From positions 1-61,283 of the forward strand of contig JAZOVQ010000094.1 of the NCBI GenBank assembly GCA_045658805.1: 61,283 bases of DNA, written 5' to 3'. The DNA comes from Scatosoma sp045658805 (GTDB taxonomy: Bacteria > Bacillota > Clostridia > Christensenellales > Borkfalkiaceae). Below are positions 42,599 to 49,902 of this stretch, one piece after another; within the stretch, counting starts at the first letter, position 1; each line of letters starts with the position of its first letter. The translations under genes were made by a program, and so were the position numbers. The notes under the pieces are model-generated. The model was not told the DNA's origin, searched no databases, and worked only from the letters and a program-made list of their open reading frames with translations.

Positions 42599-44125
42599 AT
42601 GTTCAAAGCTCTTTTGACAAAACTCAAAGAATCCACCGTTTCGGTTTTGCCCGTAACGGCGATTGTGCTTATCTTAAATAGCACCCCTCTTATTTCCTTT
42701 TCGTCGAAGGAATTGTGGGTGTTTATTTTTTGTGCCGTTGCGCTTATTTTCGGTATGTCCCTTTTCAACCTTGGGGCAGACATCGCAATGACGCCTATGG
42801 GCGAGCAAATCGGTTCGGGATTGTCCAAAACAGGTAAATTTAAAACGTTGCTTTTCATTTGCTTTGTAATGGGAGTTTTTATCACCATCGCCGAACCCGA
42901 TTTATCCGTACTTGCCGATCAATTGTCGCAAGTACTTTCCCCCACGATCCTCACCGTTGCTATCGGCGTGGGCGTGGGTTTATTCCTCGTTTTGTCTATT
43001 ATCAAGGTAGTATTCCGCGTTAGCTTGGCACACATGCTTACCTTCTTCTATATGATTTTATTTGCCTTGGTTACCCTTGTTTTAACACAGGGTGACGAGG
43101 GATTTTTAGCGTTCGCATTCGATTCGGGCGGGGTAACGACGGGGCCTATCACCGTGCCGTTTATCATGGCGCTCGGCGTCGGCGTATCCGCAACCCTCGG
43201 TGATAAACGGGATAGAGAAAGCAGCTTCGGTTTCATTGCCCTTTGCTCTATCGGCCCTATCATTGCCGTAATGTTCCTCGGTATCTTCGCCGAACCTATC
43301 ACGTATTCCCTTTTAGAATCGCAATACGAAATGCACGTCGGCGGTTTGGGTTCTGCCCTCTTGCACACCATGAAAAACGTAGCCGTTGCGCTTGGTCCTA
43401 TCGTATTGTTCTTCTTTGTTTTGCAGTCAATTTTCATGCGTTCGACCAAACGCAAACTCAAACAAATTATCGTCGGCGTTTTCTACACTTTCTTTGGTTT
43501 GGTAATTTTCCTCACCGCAGTAGAAGTTGGATTTATGCCCATCGGCTATAAAATGGGCACTCACCTCGTAGAAAACGGCAACAATACCATTATGATTATC
43601 CTTGCCTTTATTTTAGGCTTTACCGTAGTCCTCGCCGAGCCCGCCATTCACGTTTTGAATAAACAAGTTGAATCGATTACGGGCGGCGCAGTGAGCAAGC
43701 GCTCTATGTTAATTGCCCTGTCGGTGGGCGTTGGCGTATCTATCGGGCTTTCGGTTATCCGCGTTATTTTTGGGTTCAGCATTTTGTATTACGTAATCCC
43801 CGGCTATTTCTTATCCCTGGGGCTTTCCTTCTTCGTTCCCAAAATGTACACGGCAATTGCATTCGACTCGGGCGGGGTAGCCAGCGGTCCTTTGACCTCT
43901 ACCTTTATCTTGCCCTTTATCATTGGCATTTGCTACGCTTTGCACGGCAATGGAAACGTAATTCTTACCAACGCGTTTGGGCTGGTGGCTATGGTTGCTA
44001 TGACGCCGCTAATTACCATTCAGGCGTTGGGCTTTAAATCCGTCGTATCCAAACACGTCAAGGAAAAGATTGCAATGAAGCGCATCCTCGACGCTGACGA
44101 CGAACAAATTATTAGCTTTATGTAG
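42599..44125 (+). CDS. Tandem DUF1538 integral membrane protein, putative transporter
   Basis: 508 residues, about twelve or more hydrophobic segments. Two DUF1538 repeats each carry the same signature: AFDSGGVTTGPITVPFIMAL in the first half and AFDSGGVASGPLTSTFILPF in the second, an inverted-repeat-like transporter design. TIAEPDLSVLADQL and VLAEPAIHVLNKQV are another repeated pair. Substrate is unknown. The ATG at 42599 is preferred for its GCGGAG site; a GTG 54 bases upstream is possible. Two PII-like genes follow directly, as soluble regulators do for AmtB and SbtA transporters. Confidence 0.88.
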   Translation: MFKALLTKLKESTVSVLPVTAIVLILNSTPLISFSSKELWVFIFCAVALIFGMSLFNLGADIAMTPMGEQIGSGLSKTGKFKTLLFICFVMGVFITIAEPDLSVLADQLSQVLSPTILTVAIGVGVGLFLVLSIIKVVFRVSLAHMLTFFYMILFALVTLVLTQGDEGFLAFAFDSGGVTTGPITVPFIMALGVGVSATLGDKRDRESSFGFIALCSIGPIIAVMFLGIFAEPITYSLLESQYEMHVGGLGSALLHTMKNVAVALGPIVLFFFVLQSIFMRSTKRKLKQIIVGVFYTFFGLVIFLTAVEVGFMPIGYKMGTHLVENGNNTIMIILAFILGFTVVLAEPAIHVLNKQVESITGGAVSKRSMLIALSVGVGVSIGLSVIRVIFGFSILYYVIPGYFLSLGLSFFVPKMYTAIAFDSGGVASGPLTSTFILPFIIGICYALHGNGNVILTNAFGLVAMVAMTPLITIQALGFKSVVSKHVKEKIAMKRILDADDEQIISFM

Positions 44126-44134
44126 GGGGCAGGT

Positions 44135-44527
44135 ATGGATTCAACGAAAAAAACACGTAAAACCAAAAAAACGACGACGGCCTCTAATTTCAAAAAATTA
44201 AAGCTTCTTATCACCGTCGTCAACCGTAATAAAACGGAATTTTATCTCGATTATTTACAATCGTTAGGCGCAAATTTCCAAACCGCAGTCCTGGCGCAAG
44301 GCACTGCGAAATCGGACACGTTGTTTATGCTTGGTTTGGAAGATTCGGACAAGAGCGTAATTTTCAGCGTAATTGCCGAAGATAAAGTGACTGCTATTTT
44401 ACAAGGTTTAGAAGACAAATTCCACCAAATCAGACACGGCAAAGGCATTGCCTTCACCGTCCCTATGTCCAGCGTTATCGGCGTTGCAATCTATCGCTTC
44501 TTAAGCGACAACCGCACCCACGTTTAA
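44135..44527 (+). CDS. PII-like regulatory protein 1 (with basic N-terminal tail)
   Basis: 130 residues. After a basic tail (MDSTKKTRKTKKTTT) comes a PII-like ferredoxin fold: KLKLLITVVNRNKTEFYLDY, then the end HGKGIAFTVPMSSVIGVAIY, which recalls the PII C-loop GxGxxxxxPV. The T-loop Tyr of classical GlnB is not apparent, so it is not a normal GlnB/GlnK. The gene starts nine bases after the DUF1538 stop, and its ribosome site AGGGGGCAGGT is a partial dispersed motif. It probably binds the transporter or a nucleotide. Confidence 0.8.
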   Translation: MDSTKKTRKTKKTTTASNFKKLKLLITVVNRNKTEFYLDYLQSLGANFQTAVLAQGTAKSDTLFMLGLEDSDKSVIFSVIAEDKVTAILQGLEDKFHQIRHGKGIAFTVPMSSVIGVAIYRFLSDNRTHV

Positions 44528-44560
44528 GCGCGGCAATCCGCACAATAAAGGAGAAACATT

Positions 44561-44899
44561 ATGTCGGAATATAAACACGAAGCCATTTTTTGTATTGTAA
44601 ACACAGGGTATAGCGAAGCGGTAATGGACGCGGCGAAAAAGCTTGGCGCGCGCGGCGGTACCGTAATCAATGCCAGGGGTACGGCTGGCAAGGAAGCGGA
44701 AACCTTTTTCCATATCACCATTCAGCCCGAAAAGGAAATTGTTATGATTCTCGTACCCATAGAAATCAAAGACGACGTTATGCACGCATTGTACAACGAA
44801 GTTGGTTTGGATACGGCAGGTCAAGGCATCGCCTTTTCTATGCCCGTAGACAACGTTGTTGGGCTTTCCGCCCCCTCTACGGAGAAAAAGAAAGCTTAA
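44561..44899 (+). CDS. PII-like regulatory protein 2
   Basis: 112 residues, closer to the normal PII length. Starts YKHEAIFCIVNTGYSEAVMD and ends TAGQGIAFSMPVDNVVGLSA, sharing the GIAF-MP motif with its neighbour. The T-loop region reads INARGTAGKEAETFFHITIQ, with ARGT as in PII proteins just before the T-loop. Ribosome site AAAGGAGAAAC. Two paralogous PII-like genes in a row could form hetero-oligomers. Confidence 0.85.
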   Translation: MSEYKHEAIFCIVNTGYSEAVMDAAKKLGARGGTVINARGTAGKEAETFFHITIQPEKEIVMILVPIEIKDDVMHALYNEVGLDTAGQGIAFSMPVDNVVGLSAPSTEKKKA

Positions 44900-44934
44900 C
44901 CCCTTTTATTATATAATAAGGAGGAGGAATACGT

Positions 44935-46281
44935 ATGCAAAATAAAAAGCTTACGTTTGGAAGACAAAACTGGACCATTTTGTTGCTCTTTGGCTTAATT
45001 GGTCAAATTGCTTGGTCTGTGGAGAATATGTATTTTAACCTGTTTGTGTTTGATACTATTTCCCCTAACCTCGACGCCATTACCTTAATGGTACAGCTGT
45101 CGGGCGTGGCGGCAACCATCACAACGTTGATTGCAGGCACGCTGTCCGATAAAACGGGCAACCGACGGAAATTTATCGCTTACGGCTACATAATTTGGGG
45201 CGTCACCGTTGCATTGTTTGGGTTCATTTCCCCCGAAAATATGCAAACGCTGTTCAAAACGGAACTTTCTACGGCAATCACCATTGCGTTGGCATTCGTT
45301 ATTGTGGGCGATTGCGTAATGACTTTCTTCGGCTCAACGGCAAACGACGCGGCTTTCAACGCTTGGGTTACCGACAACACCAAAGAAGAATTTAGAGGAA
45401 AAGTGGAAGGCGTTTTATCCATTCTCCCCTTGCTTTCTATGTTGATTGTAGCAGGCGGATTTGGCATTTTGGTATCCTTTATCGGTTACAAATGGCTGTT
45501 CTTTGGCTTGGGCGCTATTATCACCGCTTGCGGTGTGGGCGGCGTATTCCTTATCAAAGATAGTCCCACTCTTGAGAAAAAAGGCTCGTTGAAAGATATT
45601 GTATATGGCTTCAAGCCCAGCGTTATCAAAGGCAACCCCACTTTGTACCTTACCCTTTGCATTATCGGCGTGTACGGCGTGGCGTGTCAAATTTTTATGC
45701 CCTACCTCATTATTTATATGCAAACGAATTTAGGCTTTTCCGTCGTTGAATACAGCGTGGTATTTGGTTTGGCAATTGCCCTCGGCGCGGTTGCAAACTT
45801 GCTGTTTGGCGGCATGACGGATAAATTAAACAAAGCTAAACTGTTATATCTCGCGGCGGCTATCTTGACCGTTGGCTTGGCTGGTATGTACGTTTCCAAT
45901 TTCGACAGCAAAACCGCTACCCTTGTTACGTTTGGCTTGTTTGGGTTTGTTATGATTACAGGTTACATTCTCGTTTCGGCGCTCAGCGGCGCAATCGTAA
46001 GAGATTACACCCCCGAAAACAACGCAGGAAAATTGCAGGGCGTTCGTATGATTTTCAGCGTACTTATCCCTATGCTGCTTGGTCCTATGATCGGCAACGC
46101 AATTAACAAAGCGGCAAACATTCCTTTGCCCGATTTGGGCAGCGCAGACGCTATGACCACGCAATATATCCCCGCCCCTGGTATTTTCCTTGCAGGCGCT
46201 ATCGCATCGGCATTGCTGTTTGTGCTTATCCCTTTCCTTTGTAAAACTATGCAAAAGGAAAAAGCGAAAAAAACCAACTAA
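44935..46281 (+). CDS. Major facilitator superfamily transporter
   Basis: 448 residues, twelve hydrophobic segments. Start NWTILLLFGLIGQIAWSVEN and the loop 2-3 motif GTLSDKTGNRRKFI are MFS features; the general shape is like GPH/SLC45-type sugar carriers. Substrate unknown. Ribosome site AAGGAGGAGGAATACGT is the strongest in the cluster. It closes the DUF1538-PII-PII-MFS run and a perfect terminator follows. Confidence 0.9.
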   Translation: MQNKKLTFGRQNWTILLLFGLIGQIAWSVENMYFNLFVFDTISPNLDAITLMVQLSGVAATITTLIAGTLSDKTGNRRKFIAYGYIIWGVTVALFGFISPENMQTLFKTELSTAITIALAFVIVGDCVMTFFGSTANDAAFNAWVTDNTKEEFRGKVEGVLSILPLLSMLIVAGGFGILVSFIGYKWLFFGLGAIITACGVGGVFLIKDSPTLEKKGSLKDIVYGFKPSVIKGNPTLYLTLCIIGVYGVACQIFMPYLIIYMQTNLGFSVVEYSVVFGLAIALGAVANLLFGGMTDKLNKAKLLYLAAAILTVGLAGMYVSNFDSKTATLVTFGLFGFVMITGYILVSALSGAIVRDYTPENNAGKLQGVRMIFSVLIPMLLGPMIGNAINKAANIPLPDLGSADAMTTQYIPAPGIFLAGAIASALLFVLIPFLCKTMQKEKAKKTN

Positions 46282-46296
46282 CTGTAAATGATAAAG

Positions 46297-46330
46297 CCGC
46301 CGCAGGGCTTGCCCCCTGCGGCGGGTTTTT
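46297..46330 (+). terminator. Terminator of the DUF1538/PII/MFS cluster
   Basis: CCGCCGCAGGG and CCCTGCGGCGG form an 11-bp GC-rich stem, followed by GTTTTT. Confidence 0.93.
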
Positions 46331-46350
46331 ATATGTTTATTTGACTATTT

Positions 46351-46390
46351 AAAAAATAAAGCGGTTGCTTTCACAACCGCTTATTTTTTA
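46351..46390. terminator. Bidirectional terminator, mainly for the lipoprotein gene
   Basis: AAGCGGTTG and CAACCGCTT pair, with A/T runs on both sides. It is 16 bases past the lipoprotein stop on the minus strand. Confidence 0.85.
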
Positions 46391-46406
46391 TGTATTACGT
46401 TCTATC

Positions 46407-46793
46407 TTATTTTTCAAGAACCATCTTAGCTTCGCCTAAACCAACAACGCCGATAGTCATGGTGTTGCCATCGATAGTAACTTCTTGAGCCTCACCAGCG
46501 ATTTCAATAGAAACCTTGCCGTCTGCTTCTTCCCAGGTACCTTCCATCGATTGCGTCATACCCATCATATTCATAGAAACGGAAGCCGTACCGTCGTCTT
46601 TAAGTTCGATTACGTAAGAATCTTCGGTGAAAGCGCCAAGCATGGGGATTTCAGAACCAGCTTCATATTTAACGCCAGCCATTTCCATGTAGGAGAACTT
46701 GTACGTACCAGCAACGCCGCCGCATGCTACGAAGCAGAACAACGAAAGCATAAGAGTTAAAATGCCTACTAAACAAATTTTCATTTTCTTCAT
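46407..46793 (-). CDS. Small secreted lipoprotein
   Basis: 128 residues. Signal peptide KMKICLVGILTLMLSLFCF with lipobox FVAC at about residue 24, then a short beta-rich domain (GTYKFSYMEMAGVKYEAGSE, GTASVSMNMMGMTQSMEGTW, KVSIEIAGEAQEV) resembling lipocalin-like or small extracellular beta-barrel folds. Function unknown. It has a perfect consensus promoter, a GGAGG ribosome site and its own terminator, so it is likely well expressed. Confidence 0.88.
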   Translation of the reverse strand: MKKMKICLVGILTLMLSLFCFVACGGVAGTYKFSYMEMAGVKYEAGSEIPMLGAFTEDSYVIELKDDGTASVSMNMMGMTQSMEGTWEEADGKVSIEIAGEAQEVTIDGNTMTIGVVGLGEAKMVLEK

Positions 46794-46825
46794 AATTGAA
46801 GACCTCCAAAATATTTTGTAAAACC

Positions 46826-46854
46826 ATTATACACCCGTTTACAAAGCTTGTCAA
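46826..46854 (-). promoter_or_regulatory. Consensus sigma-A promoter of the lipoprotein gene
   Basis: Minus strand TTGACA (46849-46854), 17 bases, TATAAT (46826-46831). Both boxes are perfect. The leader is about 26 bases. Confidence 0.92.
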
Positions 46855-47097
46855 TACCCTTTTGGAAAGTTTTTTACAAATTTTGCAATTTTTTTTCACA
46901 TATTTTCCACATTTGGGTATAATTGCACACTATCGTTTAAAAATAGGTCCGCGAAACGGGCAAAAACAAGGCCCTCTGTTTTTCAACAAAGGGCATTATA
47001 TTCATATTTAATTGTGAGCGTATGCACTTTCTTTTCGCCTGTTGGTACAACCATACGTTGCGCGCCGACTAAGCAAGTCGCTCATTGCAGGCTACTT

Positions 47098-47130
47098 TTA
47101 TTTTCTTACGCCTCTCTCAAAATGGTTCAT
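47098..47130 (-). CDS. Possible 10-residue peptide in the ncRNA
   Basis: MNHFERGVRK followed by TAA. GGGAGG lies ten bases before the ATG and overlaps the end of the preceding micro-frame, so the two could be coupled. May be chance in a purine-rich RNA. Confidence 0.25.
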   Translation of the reverse strand: MNHFERGVRK

Positions 47131-47137
47131 TGGACTT

Positions 47138-47194
47138 TTACCTCCCGATTGTTTCTTTGTTAAAGTACCGTTCCGATAATTTGATAAAAATCAT
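47138..47194 (-). CDS. Possible 18-residue peptide in the ncRNA
   Basis: MIFIKLSERYFNKETIGR followed by TAA. A complete GAAGGAGGT stands nine bases before the ATG, which is stronger than many real genes here. No homology can be judged at this length. Confidence 0.3.
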   Translation of the reverse strand: MIFIKLSERYFNKETIGR

Positions 47195-47783
47195 TTCTCC
47201 GTACCTCCTTCAACATATTCTCTTTTTTTCTTTGTTTAAAAAACGTTTTTCCGCTTTTTAAATCCGCCACTAAACTGCCTTACTTACAAATTCTAAATAA
47301 ATTATTGTTTTTTGTCTTCTCTTTTCAGAGTCCGAATTTTTCTTCGGCTATCCCTAGCCCGTTGGTGTATCCTGTGTACAAATCATTTTGGTTTGCACCG
47401 CCTTTTTCTTTATTTCTCGCCGTTTCGATCGACGACCTCGCTTCCAACCCACCGTCCTCGTTTCGTCAAACACGATTGTCGGTTGTGCCTATCTGATACC
47501 TTTCCTCCCTTTCGGTACGCCAAGTACCCTCCGGAAATTCGTCAACATCCTCTTTGCCTCAGCTTGGAAACTGCTATCAGATGCCTTCCTTTTTAGGCTT
47601 TCGCCTCTTCGTGGTAAGGAATCATCGCTTTTTGTACCCTCCTTGCCATTTATTTTTCTTTCGACGTATCCCTACGTCCCTTTTTGCCAACCCCTGTCGG
47701 CTATCTTTAATTGTGCATCGGTTTTTCCGCGTTTTTGAGAACTTGAAACATTTTTTGTTTGTTTCTTTCTCTTTTGTATCTCT

Positions 47784-47811
47784 ATTATAGCAAATAATTT
47801 TCATTTGTCAA
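47784..47811 (-). promoter_or_regulatory. Consensus sigma-A promoter of the large ncRNA
   Basis: Minus strand TTGACA (47806-47811), 16 bases, TATAAT (47784-47789), both perfect. Predicted start near 47777. The next minus-strand gene is over 980 bases downstream with its own promoter. Confidence 0.9.
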
Positions 47812-48000
47812 GGGGTTTTTGAAAAATTTTTTACATTTTTTTAAAATTTTTTTTGCGAGCACAATTTTTCTTCCTTATATATTATGTAAAACGAAGTTTA
47901 AAAATGCGCCCCCTCGGTAAAAGGGAGCGCTATTTAACAATTTTTATCCTTATCGAAAAAACAACTTGTAACGACAAACCGTCAACCCACAACCACCAAC

Positions 48001-48133
48001 CAACTCGTTTTAAATGCTGGATGCAACGGCACGTTGCCGGAACGCTTACGAACTGTATCGTGATAGCGTTACCATTCAATTAGCAACCAACTCGTTTTAA
48101 AAGTTGGATGCAACGGCACGTTGCCGGAACGCT
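48001..48133. repeat. Third copy of the compound intergenic repeat
   Basis: GGATGCAACGGCACGTTGCC occurs at 48019 and 48106, an 87-bp period, each after CGTTTTAAA. Between them is TATCGTGATAGCGTTACCAT. It abuts the mreB-like stop, as the 31221-31373 copy abuts ilvD. The stretch 47812-48000 is otherwise AT-rich with nothing recognised. Confidence 0.75.
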
Positions 48134-48135
48134 GG

Positions 48136-49146
48136 TTATTTCATTTTTTTAGCGAAACGGTTTAACAGTTCCTTATCCTGCAACAATACACCGCCGCCTA
48201 AAACCGTCGCAAACTGCGGTTCTTCATATACACGGAAGCGCATACCCAATTGCGCGCCTAAATATTGCGGTACGTACGGAATTTTCATAATCCCGCCCGA
48301 TAAATAAATGCCGTTCCTATTAACCGTCGCTGCCACTTCCGCAGGAATACGCAACAACACCGCCGTTGCATATTCAATAATTTTATTGATATATACGCGA
48401 ATACAATCCGTCAAATCCGCCGCTTGAACAGACGCGGACGAGGGTTGGAAATTTTCCGTCGAGCTGCCCTCGGCAACCATCATACCCAACGCGCCTGCCG
48501 ATAACGAACCAATTTCGTTTTTAATGCGCTCCGCCGTCAATGCCCCCACGTGCAATTTATTGGTGCTTGCAATTTTCGCAGTGATATTGGCATCCATATT
48601 ATTTCCACCGATATTCATAGACAGCCCGGCAATAATCCCGTCCGCGGAAATCACCGCCGCATTGGACACGCCGCCGCCAATATCCAAACAAAAGATAGGA
48701 TCGGTGTCATGCAAAATCGCCCCTGCGCCAAGCGCCGCCAAATACGGCTGCTCCACAAACCATACCTTTCTCAAACCACATTCTTCCGCAAGATCGGCAT
48801 ACTTCGCAAGGTTCTTTTCGGAAATCCCACAAGGCACGGAAAACAATACCTGCGCATGTTTAAGCGCAGACGCTTTCAAATCAATTCTGGCTAAAAATTC
48901 CTTCAACATTACTTCCGCTAAACGCATATTGAAAATTTCGCCCTCGTATACGGGATAGACAATTTTGGTATATTCCGCCGTTTTACCTATCAAGCTTTTC
49001 GCTTCTTTCCCAATTGCGCGAACGTCGCCTTCATCGTCCCCGACAACCGCCACGCAGGACGGCTCCGCAAGCACGATACCGCTGTTTGTGTCCGCACGAT
49101 AAATTTTCGTCATCGACGAACCCATGTCTATCGCAAGCTTTACCAT
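48136..49146 (-). CDS. mreB: MreB-like actin-family protein
   Basis: 336 residues. MreB forms membrane-bound filaments guiding cell wall synthesis. Actin-fold motifs: AIDMGSSMTKIY (phosphate 1), FCLDIGGGVSNAAVISADG (phosphate 2) and GIYLSGGIMKIPYVPQYLGA (adenosine). The N-terminal DMGSSMTKIY differs somewhat from the DLGTANTLVY of canonical MreB, so it could be a paralogue (Mbl- or MreBH-like). mreC and mreD are not adjacent. Ribosome site GGGGAGGAATACACA. Confidence 0.88.
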   Translation of the reverse strand: MVKLAIDMGSSMTKIYRADTNSGIVLAEPSCVAVVGDDEGDVRAIGKEAKSLIGKTAEYTKIVYPVYEGEIFNMRLAEVMLKEFLARIDLKASALKHAQVLFSVPCGISEKNLAKYADLAEECGLRKVWFVEQPYLAALGAGAILHDTDPIFCLDIGGGVSNAAVISADGIIAGLSMNIGGNNMDANITAKIASTNKLHVGALTAERIKNEIGSLSAGALGMMVAEGSSTENFQPSSASVQAADLTDCIRVYINKIIEYATAVLLRIPAEVAATVNRNGIYLSGGIMKIPYVPQYLGAQLGMRFRVYEEPQFATVLGGGVLLQDKELLNRFAKKMK

Positions 49147-49168
49147 TGTGTATTCCTCCCCAAACCTA

Positions 49169-49192
49169 TTTCAACGCGTACCTGCCCCCGTC
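49169..49192 (-). repeat. Dispersed motif copy upstream of the mreB-like gene
   Basis: Minus strand GGACGGGGGCAGGTACGCGT continues TGAAA, 23 bases before the mreB-like start. Perfect match to the consensus. Confidence 0.75.
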
Positions 49193-49237
49193 CTTTCTCA
49201 AAACGAACACACTACGCCAAATAATTTTTCCTTCCTT

Positions 49238-49804
49238 TTATATGCTTTCCAGTATACGCTTACAAAGCTCTACGGGCAACCCAACTACGTTGGAAAAACT
49301 CCCGTCAATGCTCTCTACCAAGCCGCCGTCTTGAATGCCGTACGCCCCTGCTTTATCCATCGGGGAGCCCGTTGCTACGTATGCTGAAATTTGTTCTTTT
49401 GTCAGTGGATTAAACTTCACTTTTGTGCAATCCACCGCTGTTTTTTCCACTCTGCCGCCCTTTCCGTCGGGATAGGAAAAACACACGCCGGTATATACCT
49501 CATGTACCTGCCCTGCAAGCGCCGTCAACATCCGCGTTGCATCCGCTTCGTCCTTGGGTTTTCCAAGCACTTCGCCCTGAAACGCCACTACGGTATCCGA
49601 ACCAAGCACCCCTTTGTCTTTGGCAATTTCCAAAGCCGCAACCTCCGCCGCTTTTTGTCTTGCCAACTGCTGCACCAGCTCGTCGGGGGTAGGCGTACCC
49701 ACCACTTTTTCCTCGCCCTTAGCAGGAATAATTTCAAAATTTTGCACAAGCTCCGCAAAAAGTTCCTTTCTTCTCGGCGAAGCGCTTGCCAATATCCATT
49801 CCAT
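49238..49804 (-). CDS. maf: Maf-type nucleotide pyrophosphatase
   Basis: 188 residues. Maf proteins hydrolyse dTTP/UTP or modified nucleotides. Motifs: ILASASPRRKELFAEL at the start, GSDTVVAFQGEVLGKPKDEA, the VHEVYTGVC strand and GSPMDKAGAYGIQ. Ribosome site is weak (GGGTAGAAAAAT). It lies between ppx/gppA and the mreB-like gene, a common Firmicute context for maf near mre genes. Confidence 0.96.
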   Translation of the reverse strand: MEWILASASPRRKELFAELVQNFEIIPAKGEEKVVGTPTPDELVQQLARQKAAEVAALEIAKDKGVLGSDTVVAFQGEVLGKPKDEADATRMLTALAGQVHEVYTGVCFSYPDGKGGRVEKTAVDCTKVKFNPLTKEQISAYVATGSPMDKAGAYGIQDGGLVESIDGSFSNVVGLPVELCKRILESI

Positions 49805-49851
49805 ATTTTTCTACCCGTCCGCGCCAAGAATTGCGCCGTAAAATGCCATGT

Positions 49852-49895
49852 AAAAAACCGCCCGTCGCGCTGAAACCGAGGCGAATGGGCGGTTT
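49852..49895 (-). terminator. Terminator after ppx/gppA
   Basis: AACCGCCC and GGGCGGTT pair around a 23-base loop on the minus strand, followed by TTTT. It is eight bases beyond the gene. Confidence 0.75.
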
Positions 49896-49902
49896 ATTCT
49901 GC

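Larger units (their letters stand above)
46962..47777 (-). ncRNA. Candidate large structured non-coding RNA (about 0.8 kb)
   Basis: A gene-free stretch with a perfect minus-strand promoter just upstream and a terminator at 46962-46994 (GCCCTTTGT/ACAGAGGGC then TTGTTTTT). Structure is visible: GACGTA-GGGA-TACGTC (47663-47678), GGCTA-GGGA-TAGCC (47346-47359) and AGGC-GAAA-GCCT (47595-47606) are GNRA-capped hairpins. ATCTGATA (47575-47582) pairs with TATCAGAT (47491-47498), closing a domain that contains GGTAC-TTGGC-GTACC. GCCTG and CAGGC close a 3' domain around a GCGACT/AGTCGGC hairpin. The size resembles ROOL or OLE RNAs, but I cannot assign a class. It is not tmRNA, RNase P or a recognised intron. 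Confidence 0.75.

Noticed and set aside
46962..47777. tmRNA, RNase P RNA or a self-splicing intron as identity of the ncRNA
   Set aside because: No tRNA-like 3' end with CCA, no recognisable RNase P core words, and no group I P7 or group II domain V seen; it is also longer than the first two.
47305..47790. Plus-strand frames of 60-116 residues across the ncRNA region
   Set aside because: Phe/Ser/Pro-rich, overlapping each other in three frames with no ribosome sites; the minus-strand promoter and hairpins explain the region better.
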